In this document: positions 44,256 to 53,135 of the stretch, one piece after another
Layout of the letters: the number at the start of each line of letters is the position of its first letter
Position numbering within the stretch: the stretch's first letter is position 1
The notes under the pieces: generated by a model
Databases searched by the model: none
What the model saw: only the letters and a program-made list of their open reading frames with translations
Told to the model about the DNA's origin: nothing
Origin: an uncultured Psychrobacter sp.
GTDB taxonomy: Bacteria; Pseudomonadota; Gammaproteobacteria; Pseudomonadales; Moraxellaceae
Assembly: GCA_947501045.1 (NCBI GenBank)
Contig: CANMUI010000001.1
Span: forward strand, 372,001 to 436,000
Length of the DNA: 64,000 bases
Direction: 5' to 3'
Made by a program: the position numbers and the translations under genes

Positions 44256-46592
44256 CTACTGATTTCCAGGCTGATTATTAATTTTATTGCTATTATTAGT
44301 GTTGTTACCATTGTTACCATTGTTACCATTGTTACGATTATCATCGTGATGGGGGTTATGCTTCACTGGTATGACGACCAAAAATCTAGTATGACCATTA
44401 ATAGTATCAGTTATGATGTGACCTTGGTGAGCTGCCACAATTTGCGATACCAAGGACAAGCCTAGTCCTGAGCCTTTATTCTTTTGCTGTAAGCGTACAA
44501 AGGGACTAAAGATCTCTTCACGCTTGTCCTCAGGAATACCTCTACCTTCATCTATGACTGCAAGGACCGCATATTTAGGCAGTGGACGCTGCGGCTCAGA
44601 CTTAGATTTTTTTAGATGTTTTTTGAATAGACTTTCTTTACGCGGTACATTGGGGCTCTCGCTATTGTCATCACTTGCACCGATCTTACTACTTTTATTG
44701 GTTTTGCTGGTTTTGTGTTTGCAAGTAGATTCATCGCTTGTAGTATGATTTTTGAGAACCTTGGTTAGGTTGCTATTTACCGAGTGTTGTTTTTTAGAGT
44801 TTTGTTGTTGTATATCGGGTACGACATTCCAAATGACTCGTTTGATCTTATGAGACAAATCGGAGCTGATAGGGTTATAACGATTGTACAGCATTGGCAC
44901 ATCACTACTAATGATAGGGGCGGGCACAGGTAGTGTTTGTTTACTATCACTATTGTTAGATGAACTACTGTTAGATAAATTATTGTCAGGCAAGTTTTTA
45001 TTAGTAGCTAAATATTCTACTGTGTTATCAACACTGTTTGCTTTATTAAAGCCATTCTCGGACACAGCGTATTTATCATAATTGTCTGAATCAGTTTTCT
45101 CGTCATTAGATGAGGCACTGCTGTTCCCTTCTTTTTTATTCGCTTTACGATTACCGCTATTATTATAATCGTTAAGGGTTTCTCCATTTCGAAAGATGGT
45201 AGGTGCAAATTCAGGTTCTAGCAGTGTTTCTTGCAGCTCAGAGGCATCCCTTGACGTATGCTTCTCACTTAGTGTGTCGCTAAAATTACTGATTGTTCCA
45301 TGTCTTAGAGTCTCTATGACATGATCGTTTTTGCTATCATTTGAACGGTTATAATCAGCAAAGCTGCTATATACTAACGACTGTAGCAGGTATTCAGGGA
45401 CGCTATCGGCCTCTGCAACGGTTTGAGCGCCATAGAGTAAAATAGTGACTGGCGGCACACCATGCAATATAGCGTTATTTAATAAATTACGAATTAGGTG
45501 CGTCAACATTGGCGGCTGACCGTCGATTACGATATGTTCACCGATCAAGGTCGCATCCGGATAATGCTGGCGTTCTTGATTAATCAAATCATAAAGATCG
45601 ACGCGCTCGACTTGCTGCATAGCGTGACCTGCATCTAAGCGACTTACTAGTAATATGCTTTCAACCAAGTCATTTAGTCCTGATAGGTCACGGTTAATAG
45701 CCTGCGCGCGTTTATCAAATTTGCTTTTGACGTCGCCTGGCATAGCGCCTGCTAACATATCCATCATCTCAATCTGCAAACGGATACGAGTGATAGGGGT
45801 ACGCAGCTCGTGAGAGGCATGAGCTAATAGCAAATTATTAGCATTGATAAGATGTTCAATTTTTTGGGCAGCTTGGTTAAATCCGTTTGCAAGTAAAGCA
45901 ATCTCATCGTTACCACGGCTATTGACACGTACCGTAAAGTCGCCATCACCAAGTTGGCTCATCTGTTGACTCATCTGATTGATACGCCAAGTCATTGAAC
46001 GAGCAATCCACCATAGCACTCCTGCCATAATTATTAATAATAGCAGCGTACCGGTAAATAGATTTAAAGCGGCAGATAAGGCACGCTTCTTGGGCACCAA
46101 GCGTGATTCATAAAATAGAGTATAACCTGTACTGCTATAGACTTGTGCTTGCGGGGTAACAGGATTTTCTGAAAATGAGGGTAGAAACGAAGTCAATAGT
46201 GAAGGCGTTGGCGGCAGCTCTGGCGGTAGATCGCTATTATCGGTCTGCATAAGTAGCACACCTTGATTGTCGTACAAGCCCATTTTTGCCTGTAAAGACT
46301 GATCAAAAATATCAAAGCTTTTTTTGATAACCGCCAACATAAAGCGTGCCTGTAATCGGTTATCATTACTAATAGCGATATTTAGTTCATGTAAAAAAGG
46401 ATCAATTTGCCCTAATATTTGGTTCGCCAACACCTCCGAGCGAATACCAGCATCTTTGTCGTGAACCAGCTGCGTCAATAGCACCATAGCTACTGCAAAA
46501 AGAATAAGTGCCAGCATAACACTGGCAAATAGCTTGGCAAATACGGAACGAAAACCTAAATGCTGCATTAAGTGATCTCTATTATCAAACAC
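44256..46592 (-). CDS. Sensor histidine kinase with split ATPase domain
   Basis: 778 aa, against about 450-500 for usual OmpR-type kinases. Two membrane segments (about 15-40 and 173-197) flank a periplasmic domain. HAMP follows (about 197-250), HisKA with phospho-acceptor H261 (ASHELRTPITRIRLQ), the N box near 366-375 (NLLNNAILHG), G1 near 681 (DEGRGIP) and G2 near 705-715 (GSGLGLSLV). Between N box and G1, normally about 35 residues apart, lie about 310 residues; most of this is a Ser/Asn/Lys-rich low-complexity insert. The C-terminus is an Asn/Gly repeat. The response-regulator gene lies 28 bp upstream in the same operon. The sensed signal is unknown. Confidence 0.92.
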   Translation of the reverse strand: MFDNRDHLMQHLGFRSVFAKLFASVMLALILFAVAMVLLTQLVHDKDAGIRSEVLANQILGQIDPFLHELNIAISNDNRLQARFMLAVIKKSFDIFDQSLQAKMGLYDNQGVLLMQTDNSDLPPELPPTPSLLTSFLPSFSENPVTPQAQVYSSTGYTLFYESRLVPKKRALSAALNLFTGTLLLLIIMAGVLWWIARSMTWRINQMSQQMSQLGDGDFTVRVNSRGNDEIALLANGFNQAAQKIEHLINANNLLLAHASHELRTPITRIRLQIEMMDMLAGAMPGDVKSKFDKRAQAINRDLSGLNDLVESILLVSRLDAGHAMQQVERVDLYDLINQERQHYPDATLIGEHIVIDGQPPMLTHLIRNLLNNAILHGVPPVTILLYGAQTVAEADSVPEYLLQSLVYSSFADYNRSNDSKNDHVIETLRHGTISNFSDTLSEKHTSRDASELQETLLEPEFAPTIFRNGETLNDYNNSGNRKANKKEGNSSASSNDEKTDSDNYDKYAVSENGFNKANSVDNTVEYLATNKNLPDNNLSNSSSSNNSDSKQTLPVPAPIISSDVPMLYNRYNPISSDLSHKIKRVIWNVVPDIQQQNSKKQHSVNSNLTKVLKNHTTSDESTCKHKTSKTNKSSKIGASDDNSESPNVPRKESLFKKHLKKSKSEPQRPLPKYAVLAVIDEGRGIPEDKREEIFSPFVRLQQKNKGSGLGLSLVSQIVAAHQGHIITDTINGHTRFLVVIPVKHNPHHDDNRNNGNNGNNGNNTNNSNKINNQPGNQ
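44302..44337. repeat. 9-bp tandem repeat in the kinase 3' end
   Basis: Four copies of TTGTTACCA (the last with one change), read on the - strand as codons for Asn-Gly-Asn type repeats. A simple coding microsatellite, prone to length variation without frameshift. Confidence 0.9.
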
Positions 46593-46620
46593 TCATATCG
46601 ATCATGAACCATAGCCTTCA

Positions 46621-47343
46621 TTAAACCTGATCAGTGGCGAATTGATAACCCACTCCGCGTACTGTAATGATACGCTTTGGCTGGCGTGGATTGTCTTCAA
46701 TAAGTGCGCGTAGACGTGAAATATGGACGTCAATTGCTCGGTCGATATTATCAGAGCTATCATCGTTTGGCATAGCTTGCCAGAGCTGCTCACGATTAAG
46801 CACTTTACCGGAATGAGTAGCGAAGTAGTGTAAAAGCTGAAACTGATGAGTAGTCAAACGTACAGGTTGTTCATCAATTGTCACTTCGTGACTATCAGGA
46901 AAAACACTTAAGCGTCCAAAAGTTAAGCTATCAGACTGGCTATCAGCTTGATTCGGCTGCTCGTGGCGGCGGATAACCGCGCGGATACGTGCTAATAATT
47001 CACGAGGCTCAAAAGGTTTGGCGATATAATCATCAGCTCCCATCTCTAGTCCCAATACCCGATCAGTGGTATCGCCTTTCGCCGTCAACATAATGATAGG
47101 CACTTTATTGGTTATATTGTTCTTATTACCGCGTATTTTTTGGCAGACCTGCATACCGTCCATATCTGGTAGCATTAAATCTAGTACTACTAGATCGATA
47201 TCACGCTCTTTGGTATCCAAAATCTCAAGGCCTTCTTGACCAAGTCCAGCATGATGAACATCATAATAATTCATCGTTAGATAATCGCTGATCAACTCAG
47301 CCAAATCTGGATCATCTTCAATCAATAAAATCTGCTTACTCAT
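46621..47343 (-). CDS. OmpR/PhoB-family response regulator
   Basis: 240 aa. Receiver domain (1-120) with acidic pair E9/D10/D11, phospho-acceptor D55 (LVVLDLMLPDMDG) and K in DYIAKPFEP. A winged-helix DNA-binding domain of PhoB type follows (about 140-235, DVHISRLRALIEDNPRQPKR). It is the upstream partner of the sensor kinase (28 bp spacing). The type resembles RstA/BfmR-like envelope or stress regulators, but I cannot assign a regulon. The 475-bp upstream gap holds its promoter. Confidence 0.95.
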   Translation of the reverse strand: MSKQILLIEDDPDLAELISDYLTMNYYDVHHAGLGQEGLEILDTKERDIDLVVLDLMLPDMDGMQVCQKIRGNKNNITNKVPIIMLTAKGDTTDRVLGLEMGADDYIAKPFEPRELLARIRAVIRRHEQPNQADSQSDSLTFGRLSVFPDSHEVTIDEQPVRLTTHQFQLLHYFATHSGKVLNREQLWQAMPNDDSSDNIDRAIDVHISRLRALIEDNPRQPKRIITVRGVGYQFATDQV

Positions 47344-47818
47344 AAGGGGTCCTTGAATAGTGATAATTGTTTAGCAGTAATAAATAAATTAAACATTGTT
47401 TTGGTAGTGATATTGGTCACTCATTCATTATAAATATAATTGTAAGTAAGGTCGACTACTAAAAAATGTTAAAAATCAGTATGGTAAATGTTATGGATGC
47501 AAATGTTGCTGAGACTATTTTGCCTAACTTAAGCGTTACCACACAAGACATGCTTTGTTAATATTTCTACACAATGTAACTCTGTCTAGTAACAGACTTC
47601 CGATATTCGGTAGTCAATACTCAGTCTTTACTATCTAAAGCTCGTATCTAGCTAAATTTGGCTAGTGATACTTAAGCATAAAATTTTGTTTATTACCTAT
47701 TATGATACACTCTGTTTTCTAGAGCAGGATACTTATTAAAATAGGAGGTTTAATTAAAAGAAGAGTACGGGTTTATAGGGTATGAAACTAAGCTGTTAAA
47801 CCAAGCTATCAAATTAAG
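47344..47818. other. Intergenic region upstream of the response regulator
   Basis: 475 bp, AT-rich, no gene I can support. It contains the 13-bp tandem repeats near its right edge (47785-47823) and presumably the promoter of the two-component operon. Confidence 0.4.
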
Positions 47819-47823
47819 CTATG
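47785..47823. repeat. Three 13-bp imperfect tandem repeats
   Basis: Units AAACTAAGCTGTT, AAACCAAGCTATC and AAATTAAGCTATG follow each other directly, ending over the stop codon of the HlyD-like lipoprotein gene. Each unit contains AAGCT. A protein-binding or slippage origin is possible; no function is shown. Confidence 0.55.
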
Positions 47824-49057
47824 AAACAATAACTTTTTTGCCCGCTGATTCTGGAGGTAAATCTGCTAAACAAATGAGACTATCATTGCTGATACCAGCT
47901 ACCAAGTATTGATCGGTGCTGGGATCGTATTTAATGACTTCTACTGGCTGACGAGTTAGGCGCTGATCTTGTTTGATAATCCAAACATTAGCAACAAGAG
48001 GAGTTAATGATTGATAAGGCGGTTTTTTTAATACTGAAAGATCGACATCATGAATACCTTGTACAGGTACGATAGTGCCAACTTCTATTTGTCCATAATC
48101 AACCCGGCCAGTCACCATCATACCTGGCTTGAGGATGTTACGACTAACTTCATTGTTGATGACATGAACATGAACCAAGAGCTGGTTAGGTTCATCACCG
48201 AAAACCAGTTTGCTGATTTGACCGGTAAACTTCTCTGACATATTGTCAGCGGTAAAATTTACGGTTTGCCCAACTGATAACTGAGATTCAGCTTGCAGAG
48301 GTAACGTAGCAGTAAAACGTAAATCTTGGTCGTCCGTTAAGTGTAGCAAGGGTGTACCAGCATCAATTTGCTCTTCTGCTTGTACATATAACTCATCTAC
48401 GCGCCCCGAAAAACTAGCACGGACAACGGTAGGGCGCGCAGATATCTGAGTGAGCGCGAGGTTTTGTCCTTCATCTTCGCTACTATTTACTTGATCGCCC
48501 TCTTCATTGTGGCCATCATCTACTACTGTCTCATTATCAGTTTCAGACGTTTTAAGGGCATTTTCAGAGGTGTTCTCATTGTTATTACTATTTTCCTCTT
48601 CATTTTGCGATAAGCGCACAGGCAAATCTGTTACTGGTATGGCGTCATCTACTTTTGGCTTAGCCGCATCAGTTGTGCTAGTAGTGTCAGTTTTGGTATT
48701 ACCATTCAAACGCTGCACGACCAATAAAGGTGCACCTTCCTCTATCCACTGACCTGGTTTGACTAGAACTTTTTGTACCAAAGCATCATGTGCTGCAACG
48801 AAACGAGCCTGTTTGGTTGGTTCAATAACGCCTTGTAGACCAAGACTTGGTTGATAGCGTGATGATTTAACATCCAGAATATAGTCTGAGGTCATAGTCA
48901 CGCTATCAGCGCCAATAGTCACAGGAGATTCTAGCGATTTACCGCCTTCATTTACTTGCTGATTGTCACTAGGTGACGGCTGACAACCGATTAAAAGTAA
49001 AATACTTAATAATACGGCACCATTCTTGCAGCACTTAATAAATCTTATACTACTCAT
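47819..49057 (-). CDS. HlyD/RND-type periplasmic adaptor-like lipoprotein, orphan
   Basis: 412 aa. Signal peptide with lipobox LLIGC (C25). The lipoyl-like half motif LVQKVLVKPGQWIEEGAPLL (about 93-112) and its partner (about 208-245, ASFSGRVDELYVQAEEQIDAG) flank what would be the adaptor's alpha-hairpin. In its place is an acidic, Asn/Glu-rich low-complexity stretch (about 115-205). Beta-barrel and membrane-proximal segments follow. Adaptors bridge inner-membrane pumps to outer-membrane channels, but no pump or channel gene is adjacent and the hairpin that contacts the channel is missing. The role is therefore uncertain. Confidence 0.75.
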   Translation of the reverse strand: MSSIRFIKCCKNGAVLLSILLLIGCQPSPSDNQQVNEGGKSLESPVTIGADSVTMTSDYILDVKSSRYQPSLGLQGVIEPTKQARFVAAHDALVQKVLVKPGQWIEEGAPLLVVQRLNGNTKTDTTSTTDAAKPKVDDAIPVTDLPVRLSQNEEENSNNNENTSENALKTSETDNETVVDDGHNEEGDQVNSSEDEGQNLALTQISARPTVVRASFSGRVDELYVQAEEQIDAGTPLLHLTDDQDLRFTATLPLQAESQLSVGQTVNFTADNMSEKFTGQISKLVFGDEPNQLLVHVHVINNEVSRNILKPGMMVTGRVDYGQIEVGTIVPVQGIHDVDLSVLKKPPYQSLTPLVANVWIIKQDQRLTRQPVEVIKYDPSTDQYLVAGISNDSLICLADLPPESAGKKVIVS

Positions 49058-49253
49058 TGTTAATCACCTTCACAAACGTCGTTTTATTATATAGACAAAG
49101 AGTTGATGGTGCGATAGCTACAAGTCATTGCTACATTATAATTATCAATAATATAAATGAGATGAGCGTATAAGATACGGTAATAAAGCCAAAGGCTTAA
49201 TACAGTAAACAACCCCCTATTAAAGGTAAACCGTCATTTAGAGGACAATGATA

Positions 49254-49634
49254 ATGGAAAATAATTTTGAAGGCTTAAAGGTCATGGTTATCGATGACTC
49301 TAAAACCATTCGTCGTACTGCTGAAACTTTGCTACAAAAAGCAGGTTGTGAAGTCTTTACTGCTATTGATGGTTTTGATGCCTTGGCAAAGATTGTCGAT
49401 AACAACCCTGATATTATTTTTGTCGATATTATGATGCCGCGTCTTGACGGTTATCAGACCTGTGCACTCATCAAGAATAATCCTGACTACGCCGGCAAAC
49501 CTGTCATTATGCTGTCCTCAAAAGATGGTTTGTTTGATAAAGCGCGTGGACGTATTGTGGGCTCCGATGAGTATTTAACTAAGCCGTTTAGTAAAGATGA
49601 GCTGTTTGAGACGATTGATAAATATCGTGCGTAA
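49254..49634 (+). CDS. pilG: Twitching-motility response regulator PilG
   Basis: 126 aa, receiver-only protein with D14/D15 and phospho-acceptor D58 (IIFVDIMMPRLDG), and K in YLTKPFSK. In pilus chemotaxis PilG is the output that promotes pilus extension and cAMP signalling. ATG 49254 has GAGGA at 8-base spacing; an ATG at 49248 is too close to it. It is first gene of the Pil-Chp operon. Confidence 0.95.
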   Translation: MENNFEGLKVMVIDDSKTIRRTAETLLQKAGCEVFTAIDGFDALAKIVDNNPDIIFVDIMMPRLDGYQTCALIKNNPDYAGKPVIMLSSKDGLFDKARGRIVGSDEYLTKPFSKDELFETIDKYRA

Positions 49635-49713
49635 TCCCTCATACTAACTAAGTCTATTGGCTTTTAGAATAGGCTTTAACAGATAATATTGATAATAAAT
49701 AAAGGATATGACT

Positions 49714-50076
49714 ATGACCACTGTGTTGATCATCGACGATTCGCCATCTGAGATGGCGAAATTCCGTGACATACTCACGAGAAACAATTTTAAGATACTA
49801 GAAGCTAACAATGGTGAACAAGGTTGTCTGATGGCAGCTGAGCATCTACCAGATGTGATATTGATGGATGTCGTCATGCCTGAGATGAATGGTTTTCAAG
49901 CCACGCGTAGAATAACCCGTGGTAAGACAACTGCTCATATTCCTGTAGTGATGATCAGTACTAAAAACCAAGAAACTGATCGAGTTTGGGGTAAGCGTCA
50001 AGGCGCCAAAGAATACATGACCAAACCGGTCGTTGAGTCTGAGCTTATAAATACTATCCGTACAGTAACGGAGTAA
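49714..50076 (+). CDS. pilH: Twitching-motility response regulator PilH
   Basis: 120 aa, receiver-only protein: D8/D9 and phospho-acceptor D52 (ILMDVVMPEMNG), K near 103 (EYMTKPVVE). In the pathway it acts as a phosphate sink or retraction signal opposing PilG. The first ATG (49708) lies next to AAAGGA; ATG 49714 gives correct spacing. It lies 4 bp before pilI. Confidence 0.95.
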   Translation: MTTVLIIDDSPSEMAKFRDILTRNNFKILEANNGEQGCLMAAEHLPDVILMDVVMPEMNGFQATRRITRGKTTAHIPVVMISTKNQETDRVWGKRQGAKEYMTKPVVESELINTIRTVTE

Positions 50077-50079
50077 CTT

Positions 50080-50607
50080 GTGGCTTCTAGAGGATTTATC
50101 GAGCTATTGCGATTAGCTGATCTGGCACGTGCACGCGGTAGTGGCCGTCAAGGTGGACAAATCTACGACTGGCAGGGTGTGGTATTTGAGATCGGTGGAC
50201 AGCGTTTGGTTGCCCCATTAGGTGAGGTGTCTGAGGTACTGGTTATGCCAGAATACACCAGTATGCCACTGGTGCAGCCATGGATGCTAGGTATCGCCAA
50301 CGTCCGAGGGCGCTTACTGCCATTGACGGACTTGGCGCAGTTTTTGCAGGTTCCTAGCTATCAGCAAAAAAGCCTACGCAAGGTGATAGTCATCGATCAT
50401 AGCGCCGTTTTTTCAGGCTTGTTGGTAGATCGGGTACTAGGCATTGAGCAGTTCACGCGTAGTCAATATCGTGCTGAGGCCATGGATAGCAACTCACCGT
50501 TTGCACCTTATAACCACGGTAAGTTTTTTAAAGATAAACAAGATTGGTTTATTTTTATGCCAAGCCTACTAGCAAAAGATTTACGCTATATTGATGCCGC
50601 GATATAG
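50080..50607 (+). CDS. pilI: CheW-like coupling protein PilI
   Basis: 175 aa, one CheW domain: VVFEIGGQRLVAPLGEVSEV, then PWMLGIANVRGRLLPLTDLA, then FSGLLVDRVLGIEQF. It links the PilJ receptor to the ChpA kinase. GTG start at 50080, with GGAG upstream overlapping the end of pilH. Confidence 0.94.
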   Translation: MASRGFIELLRLADLARARGSGRQGGQIYDWQGVVFEIGGQRLVAPLGEVSEVLVMPEYTSMPLVQPWMLGIANVRGRLLPLTDLAQFLQVPSYQQKSLRKVIVIDHSAVFSGLLVDRVLGIEQFTRSQYRAEAMDSNSPFAPYNHGKFFKDKQDWFIFMPSLLAKDLRYIDAAI

Positions 50608-50706
50608 ATCAAACAGACCTTGTACTGGCAGTAATAAAGATGTACCGATTAATAATAAAGTCAATAACCCTAAGACTTAAATGACTTTTTGGAAGGAATG
50701 AGCACG

Positions 50707-52098
50707 ATGAGTAATGTTATAACAAACCCTGCAATTGGTGCCGACCAAAAAACACCAGCTGCTAAGGATCCTGATAATAAATGGAAGGTTTTATTAGGAC
50801 TTTTTGTTTTAGTCAGTTTGGCAGGCTTAGTTTGGATGGTTGTCTCATTGTTATCAATCAGCCACTATTTCAGTGAGTCTAATCAACTAATCATACTGCC
50901 AGTCACTATCTTTGTGCTGGGTATACTTGGTGTTTTATATGCTTTATCAAAATCATATAAACAGCGCGATGGTAGTGAGCGCTTATTGATTGAAAAAGAA
51001 ACTTTACGCCGTCGGCAAGAGGCTGAAGTTGAATCTGATCGCGCGCGTCAAATCCAAGAAGAAAACGAGCGTAACCAGATGGCAATTCTGCGTCTACTTG
51101 ATGAGTTAGGCGATTTGGCTGAAGGGAATTTGACCGTTAACGCTACAGTATCAGAAGATTTCACCGGCGCCATCGCTGACTCAGTAAATTTTGCAATTGA
51201 CCAGTTGCGCCAATTGGTACTAGTCATCAATAGTACCGCAGACCGAGTCTCGCAGTCTGCCAGTCAAACGCAAATGAACGCCGTTGAGCTCGCTGAAGCT
51301 TCTGAGCACCAGACCCAAGAGATTGCAAACGTGTCTGCTGCCATCAACGAGATGGCTATATCGATCGATCAGGTATCGACGAATGCTACCGAGTCGGCAG
51401 CAGTTGCGCAGCGCTCAGTTGCTATCGCTTATAACGGTGCTGACGTGGTACAGCGCTCCATCGAAGGTATGAACGTTATTCGTGATCAGATTCAAGAAAC
51501 CTCAAAGCGTATCAAACGATTGGGCGAATCGTCGCAAGAGATTGGCGATATTGTAAGCTTAATTAACGACATTGCTGATCAGACTAACGTCTTGGCTCTA
51601 AATGCTGCTATTCAGGCTTCGATGGCAGGGGATGCCGGTCGCGGGTTCGCGGTCGTCGCCGATGAGGTTCAGCGCTTGGCTGAGCGCTCAGCCAACGCCA
51701 CCAAACAGATAGAAACACTCGTTAAAACCATTCAGGCTGATACTAACGAAGCAGTCATGTCTATGGAATCAACCACATCAGAGGTGGTAAAAGGCGCGCG
51801 TTTAGCAAAAGATGCAGGAGAGGCGCTAGAAGAGGTACAAAATGTCTCTAACGACCTTGCCGATCTGATTCAAAACATCTCAAACGCTGCGCAGCAACAG
51901 GCTGAATCAGCCAACCATATCTCCAGCGCCATGAATACCATTCAAGATATAACCTCACAAACTTCATCAGGAACGATGGCAACAGCACGTTCGGTGGGTG
52001 AGCTAAGTGAGATGGCTGCCGCCTTACAAGAGTCAGTAACTGGCTTTAAGGTAGCAAATGACGATGAGCATTTTGATGCTACCGAAGAGTATTCGTAA
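50707..52098 (+). CDS. pilJ: Methyl-accepting chemotaxis receptor PilJ-like, without periplasmic domain
   Basis: 463 aa from ATG 50707 (GGAAGGA at good spacing). Membrane helices at 28-50 and 61-81 are separated by only about ten residues, so the PilJ-N ligand domains found in P. aeruginosa PilJ (about 680 aa) are missing. A coiled-coil/HAMP-like linker (about 85-170) follows, then the MCP signalling domain with the conserved hairpin tip (DIADQTNVLALNAAIQASMA). No CheR-docking pentapeptide is present. Position in the operon and the cytoplasmic domain support the PilJ role. Confidence 0.9.
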   Translation: MSNVITNPAIGADQKTPAAKDPDNKWKVLLGLFVLVSLAGLVWMVVSLLSISHYFSESNQLIILPVTIFVLGILGVLYALSKSYKQRDGSERLLIEKETLRRRQEAEVESDRARQIQEENERNQMAILRLLDELGDLAEGNLTVNATVSEDFTGAIADSVNFAIDQLRQLVLVINSTADRVSQSASQTQMNAVELAEASEHQTQEIANVSAAINEMAISIDQVSTNATESAAVAQRSVAIAYNGADVVQRSIEGMNVIRDQIQETSKRIKRLGESSQEIGDIVSLINDIADQTNVLALNAAIQASMAGDAGRGFAVVADEVQRLAERSANATKQIETLVKTIQADTNEAVMSMESTTSEVVKGARLAKDAGEALEEVQNVSNDLADLIQNISNAAQQQAESANHISSAMNTIQDITSQTSSGTMATARSVGELSEMAAALQESVTGFKVANDDEHFDATEEYS

Positions 52099-52124
52099 AC
52101 ATCAATCAAAAGACTGTGCTGACA

Positions 52125-53117
52125 ATGACAAACGTATTGATAAACAAGAATAGTAGTCCGTTAGGATTCAGCAAGTTTGAAACTAATAATGTGGCGGTTG
52201 GTGAGCTGGAGTACGAGGTACGGCAAAATAGGGAGTCACCAGCACTTTGTTTAGATAATAAACCTATTATGGTGAAACAGTGGCAACGTTATATTGAACG
52301 CAAGATTGGCTTTGTGTTGCCAAGCGCGCAGTCTAAATGGTTGTTAAATGCCGTTGAACAAACCGCCGCAAAGTACAAACTGTCCTTGACAGAGCTTTGG
52401 GAGATGGTACAGGTAAACGATCAGTTGCAGCAGCAGCTACTCGACACGGTACTTATACCTGAAAGCCGCTTTTTTCGTCATGAGCCTTCAATAGCGTTTA
52501 TCGTAGAGATTGCAAGGCAATACGCTACTGAATTATCAAAAAAAAATACAAAAACTGATTTTGATAACCGTGTTCAAGGCAAAAGTGCTCATAGTCTTGA
52601 TGAACCCTTTCGTATATGGAGCGTAGGCTGTGCAACCGGTCAAGAAGTGTGGTCGGTGGCGATGACACTTGCAGCTAATAATCTATCAAATTACACGATT
52701 TTGGGTACAGATGTCAGTAAGCAAGCTTTAGCAACCGCCCGCGCAGGACAGTATCACCAGCGGCAAAAAACGTCTATCCCACCATCTTATCATCGCTTCA
52801 TGCAGCCACTTACAACAGAGCCCAAAGCTCATTGGCAAGTAAAACCTAAGTTACATGAGCAAGTGAGTTTCATCTGGCACAATATTTTTACCCAAAGCTT
52901 GGCAACCCCACATTTGCAGCAGGTAATCTTGTGCCAAAATGTGCTGATATATTTTCGCCAGTTTGATCAGCGCGATATTTTGGCACGGCTGACTGCACAA
53001 TGTGTGCTGGGCGGCTATATTATATTGGCTCCAGGGGAGGCGCTATCTTGGCGTCCTTCAAATATGCGCCGCGTTGCCCATACAAAGATCAACGCTTGGC
53101 AGAAAATTAGTGCGTAA
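52125..53117 (+). CDS. pilK: CheR-type chemoreceptor methyltransferase (PilK)
   Basis: About 330 aa (GTG at 52116 is an alternative start). The SAM-binding motif is WSVGCATGQEVWSVAMTLA, followed by YTILGTDVSKQALATARAGQ and the CheR hallmark QVILCQNVLIYFRQFDQRD. The N-terminal helical CheR_N region is preceded by a short low-homology extension. It methylates glutamates on PilJ to adapt signalling. Confidence 0.94.
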   Translation: MTNVLINKNSSPLGFSKFETNNVAVGELEYEVRQNRESPALCLDNKPIMVKQWQRYIERKIGFVLPSAQSKWLLNAVEQTAAKYKLSLTELWEMVQVNDQLQQQLLDTVLIPESRFFRHEPSIAFIVEIARQYATELSKKNTKTDFDNRVQGKSAHSLDEPFRIWSVGCATGQEVWSVAMTLAANNLSNYTILGTDVSKQALATARAGQYHQRQKTSIPPSYHRFMQPLTTEPKAHWQVKPKLHEQVSFIWHNIFTQSLATPHLQQVILCQNVLIYFRQFDQRDILARLTAQCVLGGYIILAPGEALSWRPSNMRRVAHTKINAWQKISA

Positions 53118-53135
53118 ACGAGTTAGGATAATGCT

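Noticed and set aside
44302..44337. Short regular repeats as a CRISPR-like array
   Set aside because: Units are 9 bp and directly adjacent with no spacers; they are coding repeats in the kinase gene.
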